Assembly: GCF_905475345.1 (NCBI RefSeq)
Contig: NC_066600.1
Coordinates: 1,100,001 to 1,164,000 of the forward strand
Origin: Vespula vulgaris
Taxonomy: Eukaryota; Arthropoda; Insecta; Hymenoptera; Vespidae
DNA: 64,000 nucleotides
Reading direction: 5' to 3'
Shown here: piece after piece, positions 1 to 24,289 of the stretch
Layout of the letters: the number at the start of each line of letters is the position of its first letter
How positions within the stretch are numbered: position 1 is the first letter of the stretch
Position numbers and translations under genes: made by a program
The notes under the pieces: model-generated
Seen by the model: the letters and a program-made list of their open reading frames with translations, nothing else
What the model was told of the DNA's origin: nothing
The model's database searches: none

Positions 1-1566
1 ACCGGTCTCTTTTTTTTCTTTTTTCAAGATAATCTTTTTTCAAGATAAACGAAAATCATTCTCCTCCTCTCGAGTCACGTGGTTTACCAATGCGTACTGT
101 AGGAAATTGTTTTGGAAAGAAAAAAAAAAAAAAAATTAAAAAAAACAGAAATGAAAAGAAAAGACAGAAAAGAAAAGAAAAGAAAAGGAAAAAAACGAAG
201 GATTAGGAGCTGAGTGTGATAAACCTTGGAACAAATTTTGGAAGAAGATACATGGAAAAGATTTAAGGGATCCTATAAGCGAGGAAAATGAGGAAAGGGT
301 GCAAAAGTCACAGGAGTGGAAAGAAAAAGGAAGAGGAATAGCAAAGATCGATTTAATACATACATTTTTGCCTGACCAAGGATGCTCAGTGATATTAATT
401 GTAGAAATCGATAGATCCGACAAGTCTAATCGATTCCTTTTCGATAATTTAAGATTACGATCAGAAATGCGGAGAGCCTCGTTTCCCGAACGTGGAATTA
501 TTCGGATTTTCTAACGCTTCGAAGTGTCGTCCCTTTGCGTCCCTTTTTCTTTTTTTCTTTTTCTTTTTTTTTTCGTTTGCTTGACAAAAAAAGGAAGAAA
601 AAAGAGAGAGAAATATAATAAAAATATCGTTTGAGATCGATAAAGCGATACAAAATATGGACGATCAAAATTCAACGTCGGGAAACTCGATATATGTATA
701 TGTATATATCAGTCTAATACTTTTACTTTCACTAATCGAAATCTAACATAAATCTAAATACGCGTAAGTATTTATCTTTTATTTATTCATTATCGATACT
801 TCGATCCAACGAAAAAAGTTATTTAGTCCTTCCACTCGAATAAAAACGCAAGCTCTCCGCAGAACAATAGTTTCAACATTTAACAATAGCCAACATTTAT
901 AGAATAAGAGATACCGATTGTTTTTTTTTTTTTTTTTTTTTTAATTTTTTTATATAATTAATTTCAGTGAATTCTTTTTTTCTTCATTCATCTTTTCTTT
1001 CTTTCTTTTTTTCTTTCTTTCTCTTTTTTTTTTTTTCTTTTTTTCACGACGGTCAAACGATCCTTCTTTTTTTTGCTCTCTCCTTTTTTGTATTTTGTTC
1101 ATTTGTTTGTTTGTTTGTTTGTTTTGTTGTTGTCTCTTTTTCTTTGTATCTTTGTTTGTTCGTATTTTTTTTTTTGTTAATTATGTCGTTCGTATCTCGA
1201 CAAGAACGAAAGAAATTAATATCACATAGAATTCTTTCTTTCTTTCTTTCTTTTTCTTTGTTTAACTTATATGTTCTTCTCGAATTATTCTCAAAATCGT
1301 TCTCCGTCACCGTACGCAGTGTTTCTCAAATGACGACGAATACGACGCGCTTTTTAATCGCTTATTCGTCGTGAATAATTGATCGAATTGACAATTTTTA
1401 ATAAGAAAGCTTCGAGTTTCTTCTCGAATTTTTGGTTATTTGTTTATTTATTTATTTATGTATTTACTTTTTTTTATTGCTATCGTACGCACGAGGTTGC
1501 GAGTTTCGATTTCATTCTTCAAAGAAAAAAAAGGGAAACAATTCGAAATGATCCATCATCATACGC

Positions 1567-1598
<32 letters not shown>

Positions 1599-2022
1599 AT
1601 GTATGTATGTATATATGTATATATGTATGCGTACGTAAATATAATTTTCATTTACTTTACGTTATCTCTAATCTTACGATATCTCATCTAATTAATAAAA
1701 ACTATAATTACGTATAAAAATAATACATTTCGTATATGAACCGATGATTATGAAAGTTATTCAAGTCATTCGATATATTAATTAAGATACATTTAATCTC
1801 ATACGTACACGTTATCCTTAAAATATTTGTTAAATTAATTATATTCAAAAATAATATAGAGAAATAATCTTTTTCTAAATAAAATTCAAACTCGAATATC
1901 TTAAAAACGTAATATCTTAAAGTCTAATATCTAAAAATAGAAAAAAGTTATCAAAATATCTTAAAATAAAAAATATATGATCCTAGATAAAACACTTTCA
2001 TAATCAATGACTCATAAATACA

Positions 2023-2055
<33 letters not shown>

Positions 2056-2650
2056 CCAACAAATCAGAATGATTATTTGTATAATAATTTGTCTTGTAAA
2101 AGATCAATCAATTATACAAAAATTTGTTGAATGATCACTAACAATATAACAAGAAGATCAATAAGGATATTCCTTGTTTGAAGTCTCTGATATATTCTTA
2201 ATTAATTAATTAATCTAATTTTAAATTTGCATTATTATAATTTTTGCTCTTTCAACGTTTTCTTATTGAAAAGATAACGTAAAGTATTTGATTAAAAAAT
2301 AAAATAAAGGTCATCTACAATGTAATGCAAATACATACATACATACACACACATCTAATGTGTGTGTGTGTGTATATATATATATACATATATATATAGA
2401 ATTTTTCAATCAATTCGATCATTCGAAAATATAATTTCGAGATAAGACTCGACCCTCGATGCCTTCTAATTATTTTAATCATCCTGATTAAATTGTTTTA
2501 TTTCGTTCGTTTGTTCGTTCGTTCGTTTGTTTGTTTCATTTCGCTTTTCTTTTTTCTTTTAAATCTCGTTACTCCATTTGTGTATATTCAAAGCTAATTG
2601 ACAAAATCTGCAGACAGGTACTGACATATGTATATATATATATATATATA

Positions 2651-2840
2651 GGGTAGGCCAAAAATTTTTTAGATGATTTTAAAAATCAATTACACTCTTT
2701 TCCAAGATTTTTTAGGCTATTCTTTCTTTTCATTTTATTTCATTTAGATCTTAAAATTTACAAGCCTAATGACGAGTTTGAAAACACGAAAAGTAATCGA
2801 TTTTTGTTATCATTTTGGAAACATTTTGGCCTATCCTGTG
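2651..2840. mobile_element. MITE-like element, copy 1
   Basis: Left end GGGTAGGCCAAAAATTTTTT then AGATGATTTTAAAAATCAAT. The right end is the reverse-complement type, closing in TTTTGGCCTATCCTGTG. It is embedded in a (TA)n tract on both sides, which fits insertion at TA. It has no coding capacity. Confidence 0.7.
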
Positions 2841-3149
2841 TATATATATACCACCGGACATGACATGACAAGTTTCAAAAGCGAGATCTTCGTTTAACGC
2901 ACACGTTCCCATGTGTTTCGAAACGAGAAAAGAAAATAATTAAAATATATATTATTATTTCATAATAGTGTGTTAACCCTTTTGTAATATCACTTAATTT
3001 TGAAGTCACATATATATATATAATTAAAATTTATTTCATTTTAATTGAATTGCCACGAAATTAATTGTTATTTCGTATTACAAGGTTTTTGTTCTTATAG
3101 ATTTTCTTCTTTTTTCTTTAAATACAACTTATACTGAATATAATTATAA

Positions 3150-3390
3150 CAGGATGAGGTCCAAAGGTATCTTGGCGATTTAAAAAAAAAAAAAAATCAA
3201 TTGTAACTTTTCTCGAGGCTTTTCTTTTTTATTTTTCTTGCAATTAAGCTTGATAGTTTTTTTTACAAGTTAAACTTGTAACATCGTAGTCTGATGAGAT
3301 GGAAAAAAGAAATTAGCCTTAAGAGTCACGATGAAAGAGTGTGATTAATTTTTTAAATCACCTAGAAAATTTTCTTCCCTCTCCCTCTGT
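3150..3390. mobile_element. MITE-like element, copy 2
   Basis: Starts CAGGATGAGGTCCAAAGGTA. The right arm reads GTGTGATTAATTTTTTAAAT then CACCTAGAAAATTTTC and ends in CCCTCTGT. More diverged than copy 1, with an A-run interrupting the left arm. Confidence 0.6.
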
Positions 3391-3536
3391 ATCAGTACAA
3401 GTGATAACAGAATTTTTTATATTATATAGTATTTGCGTAGGGACGAACGAAAAAAAATTCCAATCAAAAAGGGTTAACGACGTATGAAGTATTCTTTTTT
3501 TCTTTTTGCGTGCGATGCCCCTGAGGTATTAGAAAA

Positions 3537-3539
<3 letters not shown>

Positions 3540-3583
<44 letters not shown>
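3540..3583. repeat. (TA)n microsatellite
   Basis: About 22 TA units. Confidence 0.95.
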
Positions 3584-3585
<2 letters not shown>

Positions 3586-3737
3586 CACCGATCGAAAGAA
3601 CCTATTTTTCGCTCGCAATTTAAAAAAATTAATAAATAAATAAAAAAAAGTAGTGCGTACCAAAATGGTGCCCGCGTCATATTTAAACATTTTGTTCTCC
3701 TATCTTCATTTTTTTGCAATAATTAATTTGTTATCGT

Positions 3738-3750
3738 CATCATCATAGTT

Positions 3751-3788
<38 letters not shown>

Positions 3789-3950
3789 AGTTATCATCAT
3801 CATTATCATCTTCACCATTTCATCGTCATCATCGTCATCATCATCATGATCATCTTTATTATTATATTATTATTATTATTATTACTATTATTATTATTGT
3901 TATTATTATTATTAATATTAGTATTATTATTATTATCATTATTTTTCAAT
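3738..3950. repeat. Compound (CAT)n then (TTA)n trinucleotide tract
   Basis: CAT/ATC repeats with interruptions to about 3,850, then TTA repeats to about 3,950. Confidence 0.9.
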
Positions 3951-4607
3951 ACATTCCTCTTTCATTTCTCCTTCCTTTTTTTCTTTTTCTTTTTTTTGAG
4001 AAACACTGATCCACGAACGCAATAATACTAGCGATCATTCTCGATTATCGAAGATGTTAAAATTTGATTAATTTTATAACATCGATTAAGAAATAACATA
4101 TCTCAAGATTTTGATAGATATGTTTTACATTTTCCGAATTTATCAATTACGATATAATATTCATATTTTCAATTCGCGTTACACGAACTTACATTATTTT
4201 TTCCCTTTCGTTCATTCGTTTTAGAAAATATGAGTTTTTATTTTGTCGGATTGTTAGATAATGTTCTTAATCAATTTTTAAATCGTTTGCAAACGTACGA
4301 ACGGTGTGGAGACGGTAAATAAGAATTTGCGAATATCATTCGAGTAATCGACGTTAGAACTAGCAGTAAAATTTTCTAAATGATTAATTAACAAATGTAA
4401 AAGAGAGAAAGAGAGAAAAAGAGAAAGAGAGAAATACATATAATAAACCGAATTTCGATTCTTCATTTGTATATATATATATATGCATGTATTATATATA
4501 TAATATATATAATATATAATTATATTATGTATAGGACATATATGTGTAATTATAATAATAATCTCGTATGGTAATCTGAAACATATTCAATAAAATCAAT
4601 TTTTCAA

Positions 4608-4610
<3 letters not shown>

Positions 4611-4658
<48 letters not shown>
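4611..4658. repeat. (TA)n microsatellite
   Basis: About 24 TA units. Confidence 0.95.
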
Positions 4659-4662
<4 letters not shown>

Positions 4663-5560
4663 TAGAGTCGATAAACGGTTATTGTTGTTTATTTATTTTA
4701 CTTTAATGTCCTGTTTTTTTCTTCTTTTTTTTTGTCTTTTCCTTACTTCCAAACTTACTGCTAGATCAAACGAGAGATCATTTGTTCAGTAAGAACCGAA
4801 GATACGGGACACAAAATTGAAATCATTACTAAATCTTGTGTATATATATATACACATACATGGAACGCAAACAGGAATGATAAAACGGCGATTGACGATG
4901 ACGATCTAGAAAAAAAAAAAGTAAAAAAAAGAAAAGAAAAGTAGCACTTAAAAAAACGAATGCGTATAATTTCAAAGAGAGCGTCATCCTCAAATGCCAT
5001 TGTTTCGTGTGACCGTATTTCGGCTATTTATATATATACATATATATATACGTATATATATATATATACATATTTTTTTAATATCATTTAGCTTAGCAAA
5101 TATCGTTCGAAGTTTACCTAAAATCCACGTGTGGCAACAGATAATCAAGTATTTTCTTTATTCATTTAATATCTTTTCCTTTCTTTTCTTTTCTTTTCTT
5201 TTATTTCTTTCTTTCTTTCTTTCTTCCTTAATTACTTTCATTGTTATGGCGGTTTAACTCTCGCACCCCGAAGTCTAAAATGGAAGGACGAAACTAGTCG
5301 ATTTAACGCGATTTAACCAACGACTATTCTTTTTTCTTTTCCCAAGGTCAACCATCAAAAGATTTAGACTGTTTTAGGCAAAGAGAAAAAGAAAAAGGAC
5401 ATCGTTTATAAATATATATATGTGTGCATATATATATACACATACATACATATATATATATGTGTGTGTATGTGTGTATGAATAGGAAACATGATCCCAT
5501 TAAATAAGATATTATAAATATATGAAATATACGACAAAAAAGAAAAAGATAGATAGATAG

Positions 5561-5566
<6 letters not shown>

Positions 5567-5634
<68 letters not shown>
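5567..5634. repeat. (GA)n microsatellite
   Basis: About 68 bp of GA with one GG interruption, preceded by (GATA)n and followed by (TA)n. Confidence 0.95.
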
Positions 5635-5639
<5 letters not shown>

Positions 5640-5649
5640 AATATATATA

Positions 5650-5895
5650 TAGTTTATGTATAATACATACTATGTACTACGCTGTACTATACTACTCTAT
5701 ACCGTACTATAGCGTACAGTGTTCTATGGAGCATTCTATATCGTATAATAATACTATACCATAGTAAGGTATAGTATATATAGTATATAGTATATGTATA
5801 AAGTATACTATATAATTACTATAAACTATAGTACAGTATAGTATAACATAGTATATAGTGTATATATATATATATAGTATATATATATATATAAG
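5650..5895. repeat. Degenerate TATAC/GTATA palindromic tract
   Basis: A run of variants of TACTATA, GTACTA and TATAGTATA on both strands. TACTAC/GTAGTA-type words make much of the stretch self-complementary. Not a simple microsatellite. Confidence 0.7.
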
Positions 5896-6902
5896 TGTAT
5901 AATATTCTCTCTGTGTTCGTTTCGTAATAAAAATAATACTATATCGTGGGAATCGCAACGACAATATTAATAAAGACTTCGTGGAAGAGATTCGCCGCCA
6001 TTTCGAGGTTTCGCTTAAACTAAATTCTAATAATGACATTTCTAACACGTCTTCTCTCTACGAAAAGGAGTAATTATATAAAAAAAAAAAAAGAAAAAAG
6101 AAAAGTCGTTCTAAACGATCGAGGAAGAAGGATTTCAATCGACTTGCAAGAGGAAGAAGGAAGAAGAGTCAGAAGAAGAAGAATACTTAGAAGAGTTAGA
6201 AGTAGTACTAGTAGAAGAAGAAGAAGAAGAAGAAGAAGAATAGTTAGAAGTAGAAGAAAAAAAAAACAATAGTTAGAAGAGTTAGAAGTAGAAGAAGAAG
6301 AAGAAGAAGAAAAAGAAAAGGATAGGAATAGCAGAGGAGAGTATAACTCAAAAATTAAAAAAGAAAATAAACAAAGTAATATGAAAAAAAAGAAAAATAA
6401 AAAGAAAAAAAAAAGAGAGAAACGAAAAGCATCGAATAGCTAATTCAAATTGAAAAGTTTCAATTTTAATTTTCTCTTTTTTTTTTCTTTTTCTTTTTTT
6501 TTTTTTTGTTTTTCTACGCGAACAATGATTCGCATTGCTATGGACCAACGCAAGCCATACGAATTTCCCATGAGAATGAAACGATCGTCACATATATTTT
6601 TTCGTTAATGAAGGAAAAGGAAAGAAAAGAAAAAAAGAGAAAGAAAAAATAAACGAAAAGAATTGAATGAGAATGGCAGGGACGAAGTAAAATCGATCGA
6701 TGGATCAAGTAGAATCAAGAGATTTAAAGATTGCTAATAATATCTCTTAAAAGAAAAATTGACGTTATCAGAGATCAACAAGGATGATATTTTTGTGCGG
6801 TCTGATCGCGGGATTTGTTTTGGACTTCCACCTTTTTTTTCTTTTTTCTTCTTTTCTCGTTTTGTTTTTTTTTGTTTTTTTTTCTTTTGTTTTGAATTAT
6901 CC

Positions 6903-6959
6903 TCATTATTATTATCATTATTAGCATTATAATAATATTATTATTATTATTACTATGAC

Positions 6960-7005
<46 letters not shown>

Positions 7006-7016
7006 TTATTATTAAT
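6903..7016. repeat. (TTA)n trinucleotide tract
   Basis: Interrupted, then nearly pure TTA/ATT repeat. Confidence 0.9.
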
Positions 7017-7800
7017 AATATCAATATTATTTTTTTGTCAGGATAGTTATTATTGAGAGATAAAATGGATGTGAAAAAAAAAGGGAAAAAAAGAAAAGGA
7101 AAAAGAGAAAAAAGAAAAAAGAAACGAAGGAGATAGATAGCCGCCCCCATCGCAGTGGACTACATAACCGTAGTAGGTACTTTTCATAGCGTATGTATGT
7201 ATGTATGTATGTATGTATTTATGTATGTATATTTTATGTAAACATATGAATGATCAGTGATGTTTAATTATTAGCGTCTGCGTAATAACATATCTGTGTA
7301 AATCTATATATATATACATATATAGGTATATACGTTTTTTTATATATATATCTTTATATATATATCTATATATAATATATGCCTGTCTATGAATATATAT
7401 ATATATATATATACATATATATAATATAATATAATATAATATAATATATATATATACATATACTTTGCGAATATGCATTCCGTGTTCGTCTGCGCGCGCG
7501 AAGGTCCTTCTTAACTCGATAAAAGACACTATTATAACGTTATATATATGTACATTATTAACATGCGTATAATTGAGGCTATTCTTGGAAGAAAAGAGAA
7601 AGAGAAAGAGAAAGAAAGAGAGAGAGAAAGAGATAGATAGATAGACAAACAGACAAACAGATAGATAGATAGATGGATAGATAGATAGATAGATAGATAA
7701 AGATAGAAACTCTTTTTTAAGGATCGTTTTAGGATAAGCTCGATTAAATCATAACGATGCAATATATAATACGATTTCTAATCTCTTGGCATAATCCTGA

Positions 7801-7918
7801 TTTAAATTGAATAATATAAAGAGATAAAGATAGAGATAGAAGTAGAGATAGAGATAGAGATAGAGATAGAGATAGAGACAGAGATAGAGAGAAAGAAAGA
7901 GAGAGAGACAGAGAGATA
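7801..7918. repeat. (GATAGA)n/(GAGATA)n tract
   Basis: Hexanucleotide-like GATAGA repeats decaying into GA repeats. Translated frames here give Ser/Leu or Tyr/Leu strings and are not genes. Confidence 0.9.
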
Positions 7919-8024
7919 GAGGCATAATAATATAACAATAATTATTATTAATTTTATCGTGGTTAGACGCTAGCGAACGATTTGCAAGGGTCTCTCTTTG
8001 GTAAGTCAATTTCTCCATTCAATT

Positions 8025-18675
<10,651 letters not shown>

Positions 18676-18725
18676 GATGTCGGCTCGATCTCTTCTCTGT
18701 CGTATTTCAAAACGAAGAAACTATT
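18676..18725 (-). promoter_or_regulatory. Likely 5'UTR part of endophilin exon 2
   Basis: Upstream of the endophilin ATG the minus strand shows a good acceptor (pyrimidines, then GATTACAG). About 50 nt then run into the ATG with no other start codon, apart from an out-of-frame context near it. This suggests that the ATG exon is not the first exon and that a non-coding leader exon lies upstream, within 18.8-25 kb. I could not place that leader exon. Confidence 0.4.
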
Positions 18726-18859
18726 CTGTAATCAGAAATGAGAAAAAAAAATTACACGGATATTAGATGAAATATTGTCAATGTCTTAAAATCAATTATT
18801 AATACTTCACCGTTAGATTAGAAAAATAATGAAAAGAAAAAAAAATCGGGAGGATGGAG

Positions 18860-19042
18860 AGGTAGAGATGAAAATTGATTTTTAAAAATCAATTACTCTT
18901 TTACGAAAGTTTTAATTAGCCTTGTAGATAGGGTTTATGATTTGAAAAGAAGAAAAAAAGATAGAAGAAGCTAAAATGTCTTGAAAAAGAATAAAATAGA
19001 GTAACTGATTTTTTGAAATTATCTAGAAACTTTTAACACAAA
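18860..19042. mobile_element. MITE-like element, copy 4 (degenerate outer ends)
   Basis: Inner arms are clear: GATTTTTAAAAATCAATTAC on the left, and GTAACTGATTTTTTGAAATT with ATCTAGAAACTTTTAA on the right. The outermost CAGGGTG-type ends have decayed. It lies just upstream of the endophilin start codon exon. Confidence 0.55.
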
Positions 19043-19830
19043 CCTATTACATTATCAATGTTTTAAAATTTAATTCATTTTATTTTTTCTTCTTTTTTTT
19101 TTTTTAATATGAATATTAATAAATACCCATTGATTGGAGATATAATGGAACAAAAAAGCAGAGAGGAAGAGAGAGAAAGAGAGAGAGAGATATGAAATAT
19201 CGAATGGCTGGCTAGAAGCCAGGAATTTTTTTTCTTTTTTTGGGACATAATTTTCATTATTATCGATCGACCACATTTTTACGTACGTATTCGATTTCTG
19301 ATGTAATCCTTTAAACAATTTCTTTCTAACAATAAAAAAAATACATATAAATATTCTTATAGATAATATGTTGTTCGTATAATAAATTAAATAGTTATAT
19401 ATATATATATATATATATATAGTCAAGAAGATTAAATAAAAAAGAAACATGTACACCTTTGTATTTTAATCTCGATACCTCGACAACTTCGGTTCCCTAA
19501 TAGACTCTAATGAGAGTAAGTGTTCTCTTAATGAGAAGAAACGTTTTACATCGAGTCTAGCGTATATCACTGTCTCTATTTATCTATTTACTCTATTTAT
19601 CGATCTATCTCTTTTTCTCTTAGAAGATATACAAAGTTGTAACAACAATAACAATATTAAAATTATTTCATATACGATATGATGTATTCTATCTATCTAT
19701 GTATCTATTTCTTTTCCTTAAAAAAAAAAAATAAATAAATTTCTGAAGATAGTGATAATAACAAAATTACTTGGAGAATATATTCTCACAATCACTTAAA
19801 TATATATATATCATACATTTGTGTTTCACG

Positions 19831-19862
<32 letters not shown>

Positions 19863-19968
19863 ATATAAACTTTTTATAACAAAAATATATTTTGATTCGC
19901 AATAAATAAAAAATATTATCTGAAATATCAATACTTTTGTCATCAATTCTCATGTACCACAGATATTT

Positions 19969-20000
<32 letters not shown>

Positions 20001-20291
20001 GAAAAGGGAGTGATAAAAAGAAAAAGAAAAAGAAAACAGAGAGAAAGAGAGAGACAGAAAGTGTTACGAAATCGAGATAGTAGATCGCAGTAAATCAGAT
20101 CGCTACTAAATACGACACATAAGAGTTGACAATCTATTAGAATTAAATGATACGAAAGTTAGTGAAAATTAGGCTAGTAAATTTCTCACCTCGGATTATC
20201 GTTGCGAATTAAATGATATACTCAAAGAATCCTCGTACTCTATATCGATTCTTTTTCGTTTTATCTCTTACGAGAAGAGAAAGAGACCGTG

Positions 20292-20360
20292 CGAACGAAC
20301 GAACGAACGAACGAACGAACGAACGAACAAACGAACGAACGTACGAACGAACGAACTAAC
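20292..20360. repeat. (GAAC)n tetranucleotide microsatellite
   Basis: About 16 GAAC units with few changes, followed by GA-rich DNA. The GAAC unit is rare in this window. Confidence 0.9.
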
Positions 20361-20529
20361 GAGAACGAGCGAGAAAAAGATAGAAAGAGAGAGAGAGAGA
20401 GAGAGAGATACAGAACGAGAAAGAAAGAGAGACAGAGAGAAAGATAAAAAGAGAAAGAAAAGAAAAAAGAATAGAATATATAACACAAGTCCGAGAGAAG
20501 TGACTAGAGATTCTCCGCGTGGGCTGATA

Positions 20530-20770
20530 ACACCAGCAACATCACCACTACTACTACTACTACTATTTCTTCTTCTTCTTCTTCTTCTTCTTCTTCTTCT
20601 TCTTCTACTACTATCGAGGTACCATCGATGGAAACGGCAGGAGGCAGAAGCAGAAGAAGCAGCAGAAGCACCACCACTACCACTATCACTACCCACTACC
20701 CACTACCCACTACCACCACCACCAGCAGTATTACTACCACCACCACAACTACCACCACCACCACCAAAAC
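20530..20770. repeat. Compound (ACT)n, (CTT)n, (CAG), (ACC)n trinucleotide region
   Basis: Successive trinucleotide tracts: ACT, CTT (about 14 units), then CAG/GCA and ACC/CCA. All frames stay open over parts of it because every component has a 3-bp period. I do not read it as coding. Confidence 0.8.
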
Positions 20771-20823
20771 CGCCAGGCACCAATAGCAGCACCAGCAATG
20801 GCACCACCAGCTAGCACCTAACC

Positions 20824-20858
<35 letters not shown>

Positions 20859-23800
20859 TCTTATTCACTCTCTCACTATATCTATATCTATATCTATCTC
20901 TATCTCTATCTCTATATCTCTCTCGCCCGTTCTCGGTCTCACTCGCTCCCTCTTCTTCTTCTTCTAAGGGTAGTTTTCTACTCGACGATCGATACGTGGC
21001 TACGGCTCGATTCTCCCTACCACTTCTCTCTATAAACCAACCCCTTCGCGAGTTCTACCGGGCGTTCGTAAAATACAGCGTCGACGCGAACCCGCAGAAC
21101 GAAAAGTCAACCCTCTCTCTCTCTCTCTCTCTCTCTCCTTCTTTCTTTCTTTGTTTCTTTTTTATTCTCTCTCTTTTTCTCTCTTTCTCTTTCTCACTCA
21201 TACACACTTTATACAAACCGATTGGAGAAACACAGAAAAAAATACGAAGAATTATAAGCTTTGAATAATGGGGACGAGATAAATAATTGCGACAATGATC
21301 CTTTCGATAGAAATCGTCCTGTGCTACATAAACTTGGATTACCAATCAAAGATCGTCAAATATGTATGTATATATTGATTAGTTATGTGTACATAAATAA
21401 AAATTTACAAAGGCATTGGATAATCAAAACGAGATTCAAGATAAGTAATTAGACAATATCTTTTCTATTTGACGATAGAAACTTCAAATAAATAAATATA
21501 TATATATATATATTAAAATATGAGGTGAACAAAGAGAAGAGAATATATATATATATATATATCTTCCCGTTGAGATGATCGATATGCGAATTATATGCCG
21601 AATGACATCGTTCTTGAAAAGAATAAAGAAAAGAATAACTCTCCCCTTGAAGATCCTTCACTTTTTTTTTCCTTTCCTTCAATCGAAATAAACGATGACT
21701 CGACTAATAAATAATCTATAGTTAATTAATTAAACCTCGATTACCATAAGAGACAAAGAGAAAGAGAGAGAGAGAGAGAGAGATTGATTATCAAAAAAAA
21801 TTTACATTAAAAAGGACCCATATTATTTGGCACAATGAATGAACGTACGTACGTATAATATAAAATATGTATGAAAGAGTATAAATTAAATCATCCTTAA
21901 CCATTCATAATTTTATTATATAATTTAATTTTTCTTTTCCTTTTTTTTCCTTGATATATATAATACATTTGAAATTAGTTATAAACGAGTAATATCATAT
22001 CAACCGATAATACGATTGGCACGTAAGGATGAAAGTATTAAAAGTATATATCAAATATAAATATATCGTAATTTTATAAAATCTTTTTTCTTTTCCTTTT
22101 CTCGAATATATATTTAAAGTTAAGTGAAACGAATATTGTATACACACATACCTACATATATTATATATACACACACACACATATATATATATTTATATAT
22201 TGCAATTGTAAAGAAATCGAGAATAGATGTTTCAAAAGTTCATATGAATTTTATTGGCAGTCTGTGAATATTGCGAGAGTCGACGGGTCACGACCCCAGT
22301 ATATATGACGTTTGACACAATACAGTTTAATATACTGGAATATATCCTTGAGAATAAAAGAGAGAAAGAAAGAAAGAAAGAGAGAAGATGTGTTTCAAAG
22401 AGAGCGTTCTCAACAAGGAGTTCCTTAGAACGCCCACGCCTTAAAAAATCCTTCTCATTTTTTTTCCTCTTTCTCTAATTCTCTCATTCTACTTTATCTA
22501 TTTGTCTTAAGAAAGAAAAAACCAAAGAGAGCGAATTCGTAAAAGCGACCTAGTGTCGTTCGCAAAGGGAAAATGAAAAAAGAAAGAAAATGCGAGAAAA
22601 ATATGTAAAGAGATCATATACTTTTTTTTCTCTCTTTCGAAATCATATATTTTCTTTCTCCCTTTCTCTATCACTTTCAGTCGAAATATTTCGAATTTAA
22701 AAAAGAAAAAAAAAAGAAAGAAAAAGAAGAAAAAGAAGAAAACATTCGTTCGTTCGTCAACTCACCCACGTTTCGACGTTTAAACGACGATAGAGAAATT
22801 ATCGTCCGATAAAATTTGTCGTCCTAAACGCCCCCGTAAATCCAAACTAACATATCCGTTCTCTTTCTCCGAGTATACCACCCATCCTCCTCCCTCATCC
22901 CCAACATCCTCCTTAAATAATAATCATCTTTCGAAAAATCTTTACGATTGTTTTTCTTTCAGTTTGATTCGTTTCTTCGTTTTTTTTTTCTTCTTCTTCG
23001 TTTTCTTTTCTTTTTTTTTTTGCCATCAAACAACCATTCGGAAAAAAAGAATTGTTAATTTTTAATTAGGTCATAATATTTCTAAGAACACGAAAAAAAA
23101 AAGAAACTACGATACTGATTAGAAAAGCTTCTCAAATAATCATAGTAATAATTATTATAATATTTCTAAAATTCTTTTGCAATTGCTTTCTTTTTCTTTT
23201 TTTTTATTTTTTACATACATTTATACATCGACTTACAATTTTTTATCGAAATTAAAAATTCTTCTACGTATTTGTAAAAGATTTCGTTATATCACGTTTT
23301 ACAAATATATCGATTCGTAGATCGATTAAGAAACTTCGTTCAAATAATAACGTTTCTAAGAATCTTTTCAATTTCTTTATTTGTTTATTTTTTTTGTTGT
23401 CCTCTTTACTTTACCAATCGATCTTTCTATAAAATCGATTGATAATCCATAAATTTTATTAGACTAAAGTGAAGACGAATTAAACTTTGATCGAATCATC
23501 ATGATATATAGAGATAAGCTTTCTAAATCAAAGCGATTATTGATATAGATAACTTTATCGAGATTTTATCGAGATAACTTAGAAAAATGTAATGATTCGA
23601 AAATTCTGATATACATAATTAAAAACACACAAGAGGAAAACAGATGAAAGAAAGAAGAATTGTAAAAATTTCATTAAAACCAAGTAATTCCATTTAAAGC
23701 TTGAACATACGATGTATACGAGAATATGAAGATCGTCTGGTTTCTAAATCGCATATCGGAGTGCGTGCCTTTACGATGAATATCTAATTATTTGTCATTC

Positions 23801-24289
23801 GGGCGTTATTAATCACTATAGAGAATGGGATACGTGCTCGCGTGAATCATTAATGCTTATAAAATCCAATAGGAGCTTGTAGTAGAGAAGAATTTTTTAT
23901 TATTGCAAATAAAAAAAAAAGGAAAAAGGGGAAAAAAAAGAATCTTTTTCTCTAAGAAAACAATACGATTGAAAAAGTTCTAATTAATTCTACGTATAAA
24001 TAAAATAGAAGGAAGACGCGTGTGTATATACATATATCCTATTTTACACTTACTATAGACCATTGGACCGGTATATTCTCTTTAAAGACGCAACGCTTAA
24101 ATCGATTTCCCTCGTGAGAGACAAGTATCGTTCACATAGTTTCGATAATAAAAAAAAAAAAGTGGAAAATGAAATGACTGTGTGAACGAACGAATATGAT
24201 CATTGTAATATATAGCGACGATTAGGATGATTCTGACGAAAGAGAGAGAAAGAGAGAGATAGAAATAAGACGAGTAAAAATTTTAAATC

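Larger units (their letters stand above)
1..7944. other. Non-coding, repeat-rich region downstream of endophilin
   Basis: No gene is supported. The stretch holds poly-A and poly-T runs, (AT)n, (CATA)n, (GA)n, (TTA)n and (CAT)n microsatellites, and two inverted-repeat elements (2651 and 3150). The open frames here translate low-complexity DNA (Phe/Ser/Tyr/Ile strings). The endophilin 3'UTR ends somewhere below 8,025, but no clear AATAAA was found close to the stop. Confidence 0.7.

Noticed and set aside
299..514. 71-residue plus-strand frame in moderately complex sequence
   Set aside because: No family similarity recognised, short, and no splice partners seen nearby. It may be chance.
967..1717. 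Phe/Ser- and Tyr/Ile-rich frames on the plus strand
   Set aside because: T-rich and (TA)n DNA. No conserved residues and no consistent exon borders.
20268..20814. Arg-, Ser-, Leu- and Pro-rich frames on both strands
   Set aside because: The region is made of trinucleotide repeats, so frames stay open by chance. A spliced coding exon could not be supported.
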